From Adiantum capillus-veneris (lineage: Eukaryota > Streptophyta > Polypodiopsida > Polypodiales > Pteridaceae), in the NCBI GenBank assembly GCA_014529385.2, contig CM043958.1:83475025-83539024 (forward strand): a stretch of 64,000 bases of DNA, written 5' to 3'. A program made the position numbers and the translations under genes. Shown here in pieces: positions 10,459-20,349 of the stretch (the stretch's first letter is position 1; each line of letters opens with the position of its first letter). The notes below the pieces were generated by a model that ran no database searches, had not been told where the DNA came from, and worked only from the letters and a program-made list of their open reading frames with translations.

Positions 10459-11100
10459 GTGAGTGTGAGGGATCCCTTTTTAAAATTGCACTCCACATTT
10501 TAGCATATGACTGATCTTGTGCACACTTGCCACGTAATGACTCCAAAATCCATTCTTTAGTTCCGTAAAAGCAAGTGAATTAATCTAAGGCATACGACTT
10601 AGTGCATCCTCTACTACATTATATCGCCCCTTGAGATATCGTAGCTTACAATCATAATCTTGAAGGATTTCTGCCCATCTAGCTTTACGGCCCTTCAAGT
10701 TTTTTTGAGTAGTAAACCATTCGGTACTCTCATGGTCAAAAACTACTTCAAACTTGTCACCATATAAATAGTGTCACCACTTTCGTAAAGCATGAATTAT
10801 GGCATAGATCTCTCTCTCATAAACATAATAATTCTGTTGAGCTTTATCTAACTTTTTACTTTCAAAGGCTATAGGTCTTCCCTCCTAGAGAAGTACCACA
10901 CCAATTGCTTTATCGCTAGCATCAATCTCTACCACAAACGACTTAAGTGGGTCGACGATTGCTAGGATGGGAGCAGTGGCTATAGCTACCTTGAGCTGTT
11001 CGAAACTGTGTTTTTGGGCGTCTTTCCAAGAAAAGGTCTTACCTTTTGCTTTAAGTTGATCCGTCATAGGAATAGTGATTTTGGCATAGTCACGAATATA
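10459..11100 (-). pseudogene. RNase H of element 2 (broken)
   Basis: The frame 11067-10885 starts DQLKAKGKTFSW and reaches the acidic segment EIDASDKAIGVVLL. A stop follows, after which RNase H residues (YAIIHALRKW, VFDHESTEWFT, then DYDCKLRY and VVEDALSRMP) can still be read towards 10590 with further disruptions. A short frame at 10546-10364 leads into integrase. Confidence 0.8.
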
Positions 11101-11911
11101 CTATCGATAAAATCGAGCCATGCCTAAAAGTATTTGAAGCTCCTTAACCGTGTTGGGATGTGGCCATCGAAGAATGGCAGCGACCTTGTCACTATCCATC
11201 TTGATGCTAGAATAAGAGATCACATGACCGAGTGTAAAGTATCTTTGTTTTAAAGAAATCTCACTTGCTTTGCTTAGCATACAATGCGTGAGCTCGTACC
11301 TGTTCAAACACTAATCATAAGTGTTCTATGTATTCATCTTCAGTCTTACTGTAAATTAGAATGTCATCAAGGAAAACCACAACAAATTCTCCACGATAGG
11401 GACGTAAGACACTATCCATGAGTGTCATAATTGTAGTTGGAGCATTGTTTAGGCCAAAATGCATAACCAAAAATTTAAAATGCCTGAACCATGTTCTAAA
11501 GGCAGTTTTGGAGATATCTTGCAGTAGGATACGCACCTGGTGGTATCCTGAATGAAGATCTAAATTTGTTTAGTATCTTGCCCCATGGAGTTGATCAAAC
11601 AACTCATCCACTCGAGGCACAGGATACTTGTTCTTGATGGTTATCGCATTTAATCCGTGATAATCTACACACATGCACATAGTACCATCTTTCTTTTTCA
11701 CCAATAGAATTGCTGATGCCCAAGGCGAAGTGCTAGGTCTAATGAAACCACAAGCGAGGTAGTCAATCAACTGACTCTTAACCTCCTTGGCTTCTTTAGC
11801 ACTCATACAATAAGGTGGTTTACTCATCGGTTTAGTGCTTGGCAAGACATCTATGCCATGCTGCACATCACGTGTAGGGGGTAAACCTGGTGGTAAATCA
11901 CTTGAGAACAC
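11101..11911 (-). pseudogene. Reverse transcriptase of element 2 (broken)
   Basis: Three frames cover RT: 11911-11570 ([40 protein letters not shown]), 11536-11315 (TAFRTWF, FGLNNAP, and the catalytic box FLDDILIYS) and 11307-11101 (LGHVISY, LGMARFYR). Frameshifts or stops near 11540-11570 and 11308-11314 separate them. The FLDD active-site motif is intact. Confidence 0.87.
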
Positions 11912-12390
11912 ATCACTATACTCCGTGAGTAAGTGAGTTAGCTTTTGCCGTGCGAAAGGAGAAAGTAAACTAGAGTTATGCTGGGATGGATAATCTTGTA
12001 ATTCCTGTAATGTTTCTTTTACAACAGTTGCACATTGCTCTATAAAATTAAAATTGAGAGCACTTTGCTCGTTAGATTTGTTAACACTTTGTTTAGCAGT
12101 AGAATCATTGCACTTTTCATACCATTAGAATTCATTTCACTTTGCATACCATTACTAGAATTCACCGCACTTTGCTCTTGAGAATTCACAAGACTTGGAG
12201 ACAAGCAGTAACACAAAAAGACTTCATCTATTAAATCTGCTTTCTACAAAATAGAAAGCTCAGCTGTACATATAAGAGGTGCATATGGTATATTTTTCTC
12301 ACCAAGCAAAAGCACATGTTTGCCATTGGCCATAAAGGATAAGGAGTTATGTTCATAACTAGTGTGCAACGTGTTTCCTAAGCCATGCAG
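11912..12390 (-). other. Protease-RT linker of element 2
   Basis: Low-complexity, Asn/Ser/Met-rich codons, with a short SNGM-type repeat around 12120-12185, in several interrupted frames. The stretch corresponds to the variable linker of element 1 at about 3840-4030. Nothing else is recognised. Confidence 0.5.
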
Positions 12391-12876
12391 TCACTGCCAT
12401 CCTAAAACTACATCAGCACGGTCCATGTTCATAACTTGGAAGTTAAGGGTCATCGTATGATCTTGAACAATAAGCTCAACCCCTTGAACTACCGTGTCCC
12501 ATACTTCTTTATCATTCCCAAACATCTGCTCCACCATATACTTGTGAGAGCAGGGAGTCTGTGTAAGCTTCAATTTCTTGATTAGCTTATAGTTCAAGAA
12601 GTTATGAGTTTCACAATCATCCACTAAAATAAAAACATGTTGTCTGTTAATAGTGCCATGCATGCAAATCAAATCATGGGGGCCAAAGGTGGGCTGCCAC
12701 ATTGAAGCAGGCACACAACACTTGTGCTTTTCTTCCATATGAAGAACCTCTACAACACAATATTTAGGAGATGAATCTAATGTGAGGTGTTGCACCGTGT
12801 GCATGGCCTTTTCTTTGCCTTGCAAAAGAGGACAATCTTTCTTGTTATGTTGGTCCGAAAGACATCTAAAACACAA
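12391..12876 (-). pseudogene. Zinc knuckle and protease, element 2
   Basis: The frame opens with CFRCLSDQHNKKDC, a perfect C-x2-C-x4-H-x4-C knuckle (Cys2, Cys5, His10, Cys15) for RNA packaging. It continues into the protease domain around LVDDCETHNF, where element 1 has VDDGATHNF; the conserved Gly is Cys and the Ala is Glu. Loss of that Gly makes an active protease unlikely. The frame ends near a VVLGW-type motif that closes retropepsin domains. Confidence 0.82.
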
Positions 12877-13940
12877 ACTGTGTTTCTTCGCACGCTCAAA
12901 ATCGGCAGTGCTGAGAGACCCACGTGGAGTATCTCGTGAGTGCTTAAGCTTCTTAGCCTCTTGTGGGCGTGGAAGGTAGATTGACTCTTATTCCTCTTGG
13001 AACGTGTGGGAGATCTACGTCGCCATTGGCTCTTAGCCACATTGCTCTTAGAAAAATAATTCTTAGTGTATGAAACATTTTCTTTCCTCTCTTGGTCATC
13101 ATCATATCTTTGGGCATGACTGGTGGCTTCTTCCAAAGTTTTTGGATGTCGGGTCTTGACATGAAGATGATAGTCTTTGTCAAGAGCCCTATTAAAACCC
13201 CGTATCTTTTGGAATTCATCTAGACCTTCTAGTTTTAATATAATTTCCGGATACTTTGAAAGGTACAATGTGAGAGAGAGGTCAGACATGCGGCATGCAT
13301 CCCATTCTAACCAATTCTTATCTTCTTCATTGGAGTCCAAAAACTCTTTGGAGAAAGAAGCTTGAAATACAGCCCAAGATGGAAGACGGGCATCTATTAG
13401 AAATGTCATCCACCACTTATAGGCCTTGCCTTTAAGAGATAGACTTGTTTCCACAACCATCTTTATATCCGGGGTGTGTCTCAATCTATGAATATCACTC
13501 CATTTGTGTGAGAATGTATTGGCCGCATCCTTGTTGCGATCACGCTCTTCCCAGTGAAACTCAAGAATGGTGATATTCTTAAGTAATGCATTGCTACCTT
13601 CTGCAGCACTTGTCTCTTGAACTCCTTGAGTCATGCGAGTTTGGTTCCCTTGAACCGTGCCACTTGTGGCTCCTTGAGTCGTCTATGAATTCATAAATTT
13701 CACAAGTAACTCCATAAGATTGGTAACATCTGCATTGAGTGCAGAGAGGTTGCTTTCAAGTATGCTTTGGCGATGTTCCAAAGTCTTGAAAGCAGCCATA
13801 TCTACAAGGCCATGATCTTCTAGATCATCGTCATTATGCATATTAGTGTCAGCAACATCCATAGTGCCGTGATTTTTATCTACGTGATCAAAATCAAACG
13901 TGTGTGTAGGTGGGATATCCTCACTGGCCATGGTAAACAC
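12777..13940 (-). pseudogene. gag of element 2
   Basis: The N-terminal part is the frame 13940-13683 (start near 13931, MASEDIPPTHTFDFDHVD), ending in a predicted helix (ILESNLSALNADVTNLMELL). A stop separates it from 13634-12777, which holds the capsid pattern: YKWWMTF, AVFQASFSKEFL, WLEWDACRM, KLEGLDEFQKIRGFNRAL. A frameshift near 12900 puts the zinc knuckle in the overlapping frame 12876-12391. The residues align with the gag of element 1. Confidence 0.85.
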
Positions 13941-14309
13941 ACACTAATGCAAAGAGAGAAAAAAAATTATCAACTTGTACCTTGTGAAATTGAAGTCTTT
14001 GTGTTTTGTACGCTCTGCGATTTGCATTGCATGCGAACCTCACCTTGTGGGAATTTTAGTGCTCCACGTGTCGTTCGTTGTAAGAACACCTTTGTTGATT
14101 ATTCACAAAAACCCGTCGTTTTTGTGAAGGCTTTTGTTCACTTTGAAGCTACCTCCTTGAGAAAAAAAGAATTTTGGAGGAAAACTTGCCTTCCTCCAAG
14201 AAGTGAAAAGGAAGGGTGAAGCTACTTCCTTGAAGTTTGAAGCTTTCACTTTCCTTTTAGTTTTCCTTTCAACACAAAGTATGCTATCTTTCCTTATTAT
14301 ATACAACAA
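13941..14309 (-). other. Leader of element 2, gag-proximal part
   Basis: Untranslated leader between primer site and gag. It holds an imperfect inverted arrangement of the words gaagctacttccttga (14143-14157 and 14218-14234). No protein is recognised. The whole leader is about 0.7 kb. Confidence 0.5.
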
Positions 14310-14382
14310 GGGTCAATAGCTTGATGGTAAAGTGTTGGCCTCTTACCCTCATGGGGTGGGTTCAACCCTCCTTCATGTAAGG
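14310..14382 (+). other. tRNA-like or SINE-head segment inside the leader of element 2
   Basis: On the strand opposite to the element, tagcttgatgg (14317-14327) fits a pol III A box and ggttcaaccc (14359-14368) is a perfect B box. Between them lies a plausible anticodon loop (ctcttac). The anticodon stem pairs poorly and no good acceptor stem closes it, so it is more likely a decayed tRNA or SINE head than a working tRNA gene. Confidence 0.45.
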
Positions 14383-14626
14383 GTTAAGCATGCCTTCCTA
14401 TGCGTGCAACCAACGGTGCCAACGGAAGCCTTCGGAGCCTCGGTGTCGTAGAGTTGCCAGTCGAGTTTGCCTTGGTCGCCCGCCACGGTCTGTCCATGCA
14501 CTACGCACAAGAAAGCATGCTTGTCTTATTTTGCTACATAGCGGAGACGTTGTTGTCTGCAGAACGTGGGAGAGAAGCAACACGTCGTATGCATATGCAA
14601 CCCACTTTTTCTCTTCCCCAAAAATA
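14383..14626 (-). other. Leader of element 2, primer-proximal part
   Basis: GC-richer non-coding sequence (14400-14560) next to the primer site. Open frames on both strands are short and unrecognised. Confidence 0.45.
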
Positions 14627-14638
14627 GCTCGGATACCA
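14627..14638 (-). other. Primer-binding site of element 2 (tRNA-Met type)
   Basis: On the minus strand tggtatccgagc, one mismatch from the plant initiator tRNA-Met site, starting one base after the 5' LTR. Confidence 0.88.
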
Positions 14639-14639
14639 G

Positions 14640-14761
14640 TGAAAGGATGGTGGTAATGCATGTGCTAGTCTCTACCCAACCGTGCTATCTTATAGACTCC
14701 CCTAGCGTACACACTATCAGGCCATGCCGGTGGCCTTGCCCATAGGACCCATGTCCTTACA
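14640..14761 (-). repeat. 5' LTR of element 2
   Basis: 122 bp, one base shorter than the 3' LTR. Most differences are TG/CA here where the partner has CG, as expected from decay of methylated CpG. The right flank is TCACA, the target duplication. Confidence 0.9.
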
Positions 14762-15010
14762 TCACAACAAAAACATCAGTGGCGGGCAACTTAACAATCT
14801 CACATGCAGGCCAAATATCGTATGTATCTACATCCAAGACAACACCAAGTCATGTAGTGATGAACAATGGTGTGTCTTTGGAGTTCAAAGCACAAGAGTA
14901 AACAGTCCGTCATACAGAGATGAAGAGAGCATAAACTATGCATCTTTCCACACTCTGTTTGACGAGCAGAACTCTCGCGTTTCTATGTGATACAAATGAT
15001 GATTTGAGTT
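14762..15010. repeat. 269 bp tandem repeat, rest of unit 2
   Basis: Continues unit 2 after the insertion of element 2, matching 8600-8850 (for example caagacaacaccaagtcat at 14833 and the equivalent at 8665). Substitutions are frequent, so the tandem duplication is older than the insertion. Confidence 0.75.
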
Positions 15011-15089
15011 AATCTAAAATTGAGAAACCTATAGGTCACTCTGAAGTGAGAGATGTAGCATCATGCCTACTGTACTCCATGAGTTGTCC

Positions 15090-15340
15090 ACTAAATTCTA
15101 ACTTAGCCCAGTGGTGAGAGATATACTACTACACCACACATGTAAGAATCTAAGTCTATCTTAAAATCCTTATCTGCAGTGAGCCAAGTGGCTGCACAGC
15201 ACAAGAAAAGCAACTAGCTTCTACTCACTTTTGGAGTGAGCTGGATGGCTACACACCAGGAAGTGGCCTATAACCTGCAAGCCACCTCTGTGGTGAGAGA
15301 AAAACTACTGCACCACACGAATTTGGCACAACACACAAAA
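15090..15340 (+). repeat. SINE-like sequence with A box
   Basis: tagcccagtgg (15104-15114) is a perfect pol III A box. A degenerate B-box-like gaatctaagtc follows at 15146-15156. The block gtggtgagagatatactactacacc (15111-15135) recurs, altered, at 15292-15316. Together these suggest a tRNA-derived SINE or an internally repeated piece of one. I see no poly-A tail or target duplication. Confidence 0.35.
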
Positions 15341-15462
15341 ACAAGTTAGAACAAATCAAAATTACACCTCAAATAAACTCTAGCTGTTTGTTGCACTCTC
15401 AACTGCAGTTGCTTGCTTCGATTGAAACCGGTGATGGTCTTTATATAAGTATTTTTTTGATC

Positions 15463-15490
15463 GAAAGATATTTTGATCAAAATATCTTTC
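15463..15490. repeat. Perfect 28 bp palindrome
   Basis: GAAAGATATTTT-GATC-AAAATATCTTTC reads the same on both strands with no loop. A TATA-like run (tatataag, 15442-15449) lies just upstream. Surrounding bases 15340-15600 show no coding potential. It could be a foldback remnant or a cruciform-prone site. Confidence 0.9.
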
Positions 15491-15599
15491 AATTGAAAAG
15501 AAAAAAAACGACTATTTGGTGATTATTTGGGATTTCAACGTATAATGATGTTTTATACGTGTATCTTTTTTGATACGGGCATATAAATGCAACGCAAGG

Positions 15600-17203
15600 C
15601 AAGACATCAGATAGCGAGACCATGAACTCAAATTTTGAGCTCAACTAAGAATTCAAGCTAAGAAACCGCAATACTCTCTCAAAGTGCCAAAGACTTCTCG
15701 GTAATCTACTACTCAAGTGCTAAGAGAGGCCCCACCGATATCAAGATCCACAAGTGAAGCTGTTGATAATCTCATTTGTGAGTTTGAGCTAGAAGAACAT
15801 ATAGAGATGATATGGATCCAATTCCTGTGCCAACGAGTAGTTTCAAAATAAAGGGAATTGGATGTCAAAGAAGAAGCAAGTGCAGCAATTACTGAAAATG
15901 AGTGACTACGACAACAGTTAGAGTGCCTAAAAGAAGAGAAAGAAGATCTCAAAGAGGCTAGTCTAGAGTGCAAAAAGAAAGGTGTAGCAAGCATTTTCCA
16001 AAATTTGGAAAAGCAGATTGAGACAAATAGTGAAATGCAAGTGGCACAACAAACATTAGAGGAGAGCAAAAGAAATACATAAATCTATGGAACTTGTATG
16101 ATTGTCAAGCATATTTTGTCAAAATTACTAACCATGTAAAAATCCCTTGTTCCTATCTAAACTTCTCAAGATCCTAGTGCCACAACAGAGGAGATCAAAG
16201 CACTCACAGCGAAACTTGCATAGGAAAAATGTCAGAGAAAAATGATGCTAGCTAGCCAAATGGCTACCCACATTCAAAAGGATCAATAGATCAGAGAGCT
16301 CCAAGAGAAGCTAGAAAAAGCTAATGCTAATCTAGCCAGCCAAGTGGAATAGCATGCTCAAGAATTTCAAAGTAAAGATCTAGCAGTCACTGCCATGCAA
16401 GCAAAGGCAATAGTATTGGCCCAGTAAACCACAGAATCGGCAATAGAGTTTGAAAGACATATCTACCCCCCTTGGACCTATCAACCATATCTAAAGAGGA
16501 TGTTCTACATGACTTTGAAGAAGTCATAGAGCAAGCAGACGATAGGAGGAGCTCAAGAGGTGGATGGAGGATATCATTGACAACTCACATAAATATTATA
16601 TGCTCATGACCTCAAAGTGATAAATTTAGCGACCCTGCTAATGATAAAACCAGATGAAGTGGTCAAGAAATTTGGCCATGAAATGATTCCACTGTCTTTG
16701 ATGAAGCAAGAATCCCTCCTCTATAGAAACAAACTCTTACCCTCACTATAATCAAATGCAAAAGGGCACTACGTGGATGCATTAGTCACTGCGGATTAAA
16801 TACTCTTGATTTTTGAAAGTCAACCCCTATGGAGCAAGAAAGTGGTTTAAGAAATGGGCCTAAAATGAAACTATGTACAGAAACGCACCACAACCTCTGA
16901 AGTTCCACCCAACCGATTGCCCAATTCCTCAATGGAGATCCTATGATAGCTCCTTTATTTGGAAGAGTCAGAGAATGTCGGTGCTAAATTACCATTGCTA
17001 TCAAATCCCATCAATAACTACAAGTTGATAGAGTCATATATTGGTGCACACTATGCAAGTAGTGATTAATTAGATGAGAGATATGATAGATTTGATTTGC
17101 CAAAATCTAACAAATATTGCAAAGATGATCATCACATGCATTCAATAATTTTAAGACATGTATGCAGCAGAGCACTCATGGGAGGTGTTGCTTGAAGGTA
17201 GTG
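15600..17203 (+). pseudogene. Decayed coiled-coil-like coding stretch
   Basis: Plus-strand translation gives long charged runs with many stops: QLECLKEEKEDLKEASLEC (about 15919-15975), IFQNLEKQIETNSEMQ (about 15994), and IRELQEKLEKANANLASQVE (about 16292-16350). Heptad-like Leu and Glu/Lys spacing implies a coiled coil. Later parts (KPDEVVKKFGHEMIPLS near 16650) look like retroelement gag, but I cannot name the family. Given the gypsy protease and RT downstream on the same strand, this may be its gag region. At least ten stops make it a pseudogene. Confidence 0.45.
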
Positions 17204-17351
17204 AGGGCATAGCATGGAATCTAGAAATTGAAGTCCCCAACAAAAAAAAGCTTATGGACAAGTACACAAGAATTACTGAGGGCATAACATAGAATCTAGA
17301 AATTGAAGTCCCCAACAAAAATATACTTATGGACAAGTACGCAAGAATTAT
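17204..17351 (+). repeat. 74 bp tandem duplication
   Basis: Two adjacent units, 17204-17277 and 17278-17351, share gagggcata, then gaatctagaaattgaagtcc and a caagaatta ending. Each would encode NLEIEVPNK followed by LMDKY, so the duplication arose inside the decayed coding stretch. Confidence 0.85.
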
Positions 17352-18387
17352 GTTTCTACCCTCTCATTATATGCAAACTTTTCATAACGGGGTTTTTTGA
17401 AATTGATTCTACCATTTCAATCCCCTCACTAAAGATCTACAAGCACAACACATTGCATACCAACAACCCATTCAAGGACCTATCCATACAAGCGAACATA
17501 GTGGCTCGAGCTGCAAAGTTCACTCACATAACGAAGACACTAGAGAAATGGAAGCTTGACTACTAAATCTCAAAGGATAAAACTTGCATGAGGATATGCA
17601 AATACTAGGAAGGGGGGAATGTTTGGCAGAAACACTTAATGAGCGCCCTCCTAGTCAACCACACCTTCCTAGTACCCAAATTTTAATATACTCAGATTAT
17701 TTTTTTGAAAAAGATTTGTATAAAAGAGAAATCATGATTTTTGAACCACACTTTGTATACTCGGAGATGTTATTCTTTTGCCTGACATCAACAGCCTTGT
17801 AAGGTTACCAATGGACATAGGAGAAGCCCTAGTATAAAGTTCAAAATCTATAGTTTGGACAGATCATTCTAACATTATCTAAAGTTTTGGAAAGAACTTT
17901 GTACGCATGACTATAAGTGGCAACTCAATAGCACATTGTAATCAATTTTTCTCCCTCTCTGGTAATCAAAATTTAATTCCAAAAAGTGCATTGTGTTCCT
18001 TGTCTCCTGATCTTTTGTTTAAGTATAATCATTCTCAATTTTGGGCTAAATATGCAGTTTAAGCGCAAAAATTATAGTTTTTTCACATTTTAACCATACG
18101 AGAGTTATCCTAGACCGTATGGTGACCTTTCTTAATAGTTTATTGTAGTTTTCCTGACCTAGACCATGATGGAATTGTATTTTAGTACCTTTTTAGATGG
18201 CCACCAGACTTTGTAATATAGTGTCCCTAGGCCTATTATAGCTTCTCTGCATTCCAAGTTTTTTTGGTTGATGACCTAGAGTGGTGATAAGATTTCTATA
18301 TTAGAGAGTGAGATTTGTCTGTATTGATGATAGCTTAGTTCCATAGATTCATTTCTTGAGGTTCACCCTCAAAGGATCTTCGTGCCC
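17352..18387. other. Unassigned, AT-rich interval
   Basis: Weak plus-strand coding character continues to about 17570. From 17580 to 18387 I see only short frames and no repeat partner elsewhere in the window. The sequence aatactaggaaggggggaatg at 17607-17627 resembles the purine tract plus start of an LTR (compare 46802-46816), but no matching LTR pair was found. Confidence 0.4.
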
Positions 18388-18395
18388 CATCTAAG

Positions 18396-18646
18396 CTCCG
18401 GGGGTGCACTATGTAACCACGTTAATGTATAACCTGAGTTCAAAAGGAGGGGTTTCAAAATGCAAAAACTTTAGGTAATTTAACAGAGATACATCAAATA
18501 AGGGGGTTTTATATTTTTCAATTTTGGAAAAAATACCTAAAATAAGGGGTCATTTTATTCATTCAAACATGTTAAAAGAGGGGTTTTCTTAATACCCCGC
18601 GAACGCACATTATATAGGGAAGGTACTAAATGATGAATCCCCTGAG
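18396..18646 (+). mobile_element. MITE-like element, copy 1 (hAT-like by target duplication)
   Basis: A 251 bp non-coding unit with imperfect terminal inverted repeats: the left end reads ctccgggggtgcact and the right end, reversed, ctcaggggattcatc. It is flanked by a perfect 8 bp duplication, CATCTAAG, at 18388-18395 and 18647-18654. Related copies lie at 26570-26836 (minus strand) and 53755-54002. Short length, no reading frame, inverted ends and an 8 bp duplication fit a hAT-type MITE. Superfamily assignment is inference. Confidence 0.75.
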
Positions 18647-18654
18647 CATCTAAG

Positions 18655-19014
18655 TTGCTTCTTTGACATTATCTTAGTGTCAAATAGCTATGCTGTAGAT
18701 GTTCAATTGCGGCGACCCGTTAACAACACTTATCACAAAAATCAACATGGATCACGAGTTTTATCCGAGGAACATACAGTTATCATAAGGTGATATATGA
18801 ACTGAAGTATGTGCAAAGAGGAAACCTGAAACTTTAAAGTCTTTAGCATCTTTTATAGTGGAGAATGAATAAAAATTAGAGGTCAAGGTTATGCCCACTC
18901 AATGGAAACTAGTTTCAAAGATGATGGACACAAAGAGCCTTTATGAATTGATATCATCTCCTTTACAATGTATCGTCAGAACTTTTGCACATTAGACTAC
19001 ATCTATGGGGCTAG
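18655..19014. other. Unassigned interval before gypsy protease
   Basis: No open frame of note. Short plus-strand stretches may belong to the decayed gag-pol that continues at 19015. Confidence 0.4.
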
Positions 19015-19798
19015 ATGGGCAAAATTTTGGAAAGGATGGGGCTAGAAATCCCTCCTCAAGACAGTCATGTAGATGAAAACATGGGTAAGACTCTACAAGA
19101 GAAACTGAAAGCAAAAGTTATGCCTATAAACAAGGTGGGTGATCATTGCAAAGGAGAAGAGAAAAATACCACCTTGCCACAAGAGCACCAAGGAGTGAAA
19201 ACCATAGCCATACTTGATAGCGGGCTTGAAGTGTCATAGATACAAAGAATTTTGGGAAAAATGGGAAAGAACAGATCTTAAGAAAACGCAAATGAAGATG
19301 CAACTTGTAGATGGGTTTGTAGAAAGACCTTTGGGTATGCTACAATAGATAATCATATCCTCATGTGGGATTGAATAAGAGAACACTTTTTTCCATATTC
19401 AAATTTGGGAAGAGCAATAATAACTGATATTATTTTGGGGTGACCATTCATGCATCAACTCAAAATGGTGCAAGACTGAGGCTACAGCCACCTCTACTTT
19501 TGGCACAAGGATGTTATCACAAGGTCAGCACCAAGGTACCATGTTATAGAGATGTCAGTAGAACACTTGTGGATGACTTTGACTCAACTACAGTCTATGG
19601 AAGGCAAATATATGCATGGTTGTCAAACCAAAGACAATTTTTGGATGTGCAGAGCATTTGAATGTGGAAGCTAGAGGAAAGAAAATTGCATCCTAGATAG
19701 GTTAGTAGAGGATAAGAGCTACATTCGAGAGCCATTTTTGAAGAATTTTTTGAACTTTTTGGATGGGACCAAATACTGGCTACCCTAGATGCGTTCGT
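19015..19798 (+). pseudogene. Protease-region remnant of a plus-strand gypsy element
   Basis: The frame 19015-19239 ends with TIAILDSGLEVS, which matches the retropepsin active-site pattern (Asp-Ser-Gly with hydrophobic residues before it). It is cut by a stop directly afterwards. From 19240 to 19798 broken frames (19440-19661 among them) continue the linker towards RT. The RT that follows on the same strand supports the assignment. Confidence 0.6.
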
Positions 19799-20221
19799 GA
19801 ATGAGCTAAGACCCACAAAATTTTGTGACAATGAGGGGTTTGACATAATGCCCTTCCAGATGGTGAACTTTATCTTGGAATTTGGATTGCAAAATGAGGT
19901 GATAAAGACTCAAGAAACGGTTGATTATTGCAAATGCATAGTGGATGAGGTTTCTATCCAAGATGTAAGCGCTGAAAGTGATGAAGAGTTATATCCGAGA
20001 TGTAAGCGCTGAAAGTGAATGAGCTAAGCCCCACAAAATTTTGTGACAATGAGGGGTTTGACATAATGCCCTTCCAGATGGTGAACTTTATCTTGGAATT
20101 TGGATTGCAAAATGAGGTGATAAAGACTCAAGAAACGGTTGACTATTGCAAATGCATAGTGGATGAGGTTTCTATCCGAGATGTAAGCGCTAAAAGAGCA
20201 AACAAATGTGTCAGAGACTAA
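19799..20221 (+). repeat. 218 bp tandem duplication within gypsy pol
   Basis: The block starting gaatgagctaag at 19799 is repeated from 20017 with very few differences. Both copies stay open and would encode KFCDNEGFDIMPFQMVNF. Between them is a shorter repeat of atccgagatgtaagcgctgaaagtg. The near identity implies a recent event compared with the decay of the surrounding pol. Confidence 0.9.
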
Positions 20222-20349
20222 GTCAAAGAAAGGAGGCAAAGGGAAACCCAAAGACGGAGTTGAAAACATTATGAAAAACATTCAAGATTGAGCAAAAATT
20301 TTAATAGCAAAAGCTAAAGCAAACCCTAAAAGAAGTTTGGATAACAAAC

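Larger units (their letters stand above)
8875..14761 (-). mobile_element. Ty3/gypsy retrotransposon with chromodomain, short LTRs (element 2)
   Basis: A complete minus-strand element with LTRs of 122 bp (14640-14761, 5') and 123 bp (8875-8997, 3'), flanked by a perfect 5 bp duplication TCACA at 8870-8874 and 14762-14766. Primer site, gag, knuckle, protease, RT, RNase H, integrase, chromodomain and purine tract follow in order. Its proteins closely resemble those of element 1 (for example DQLKAKGKTFSW, and ILAIVDPLK against ILAIVDSLK), so both are one broad family with different LTRs. The LTRs differ at about ten positions, mostly C/T and G/A, which suggests it is older than element 1. Several frames are broken. 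Confidence 0.93.

Noticed and set aside
14310-14382. Functional tRNA gene
   Set aside because: The A and B boxes are good, but the anticodon stem pairs poorly and no acceptor stem closes the molecule.
17607-17627. Polypurine tract and LTR start
   Set aside because: The words resemble 46802-46816, but the following sequence matches no LTR in the window.
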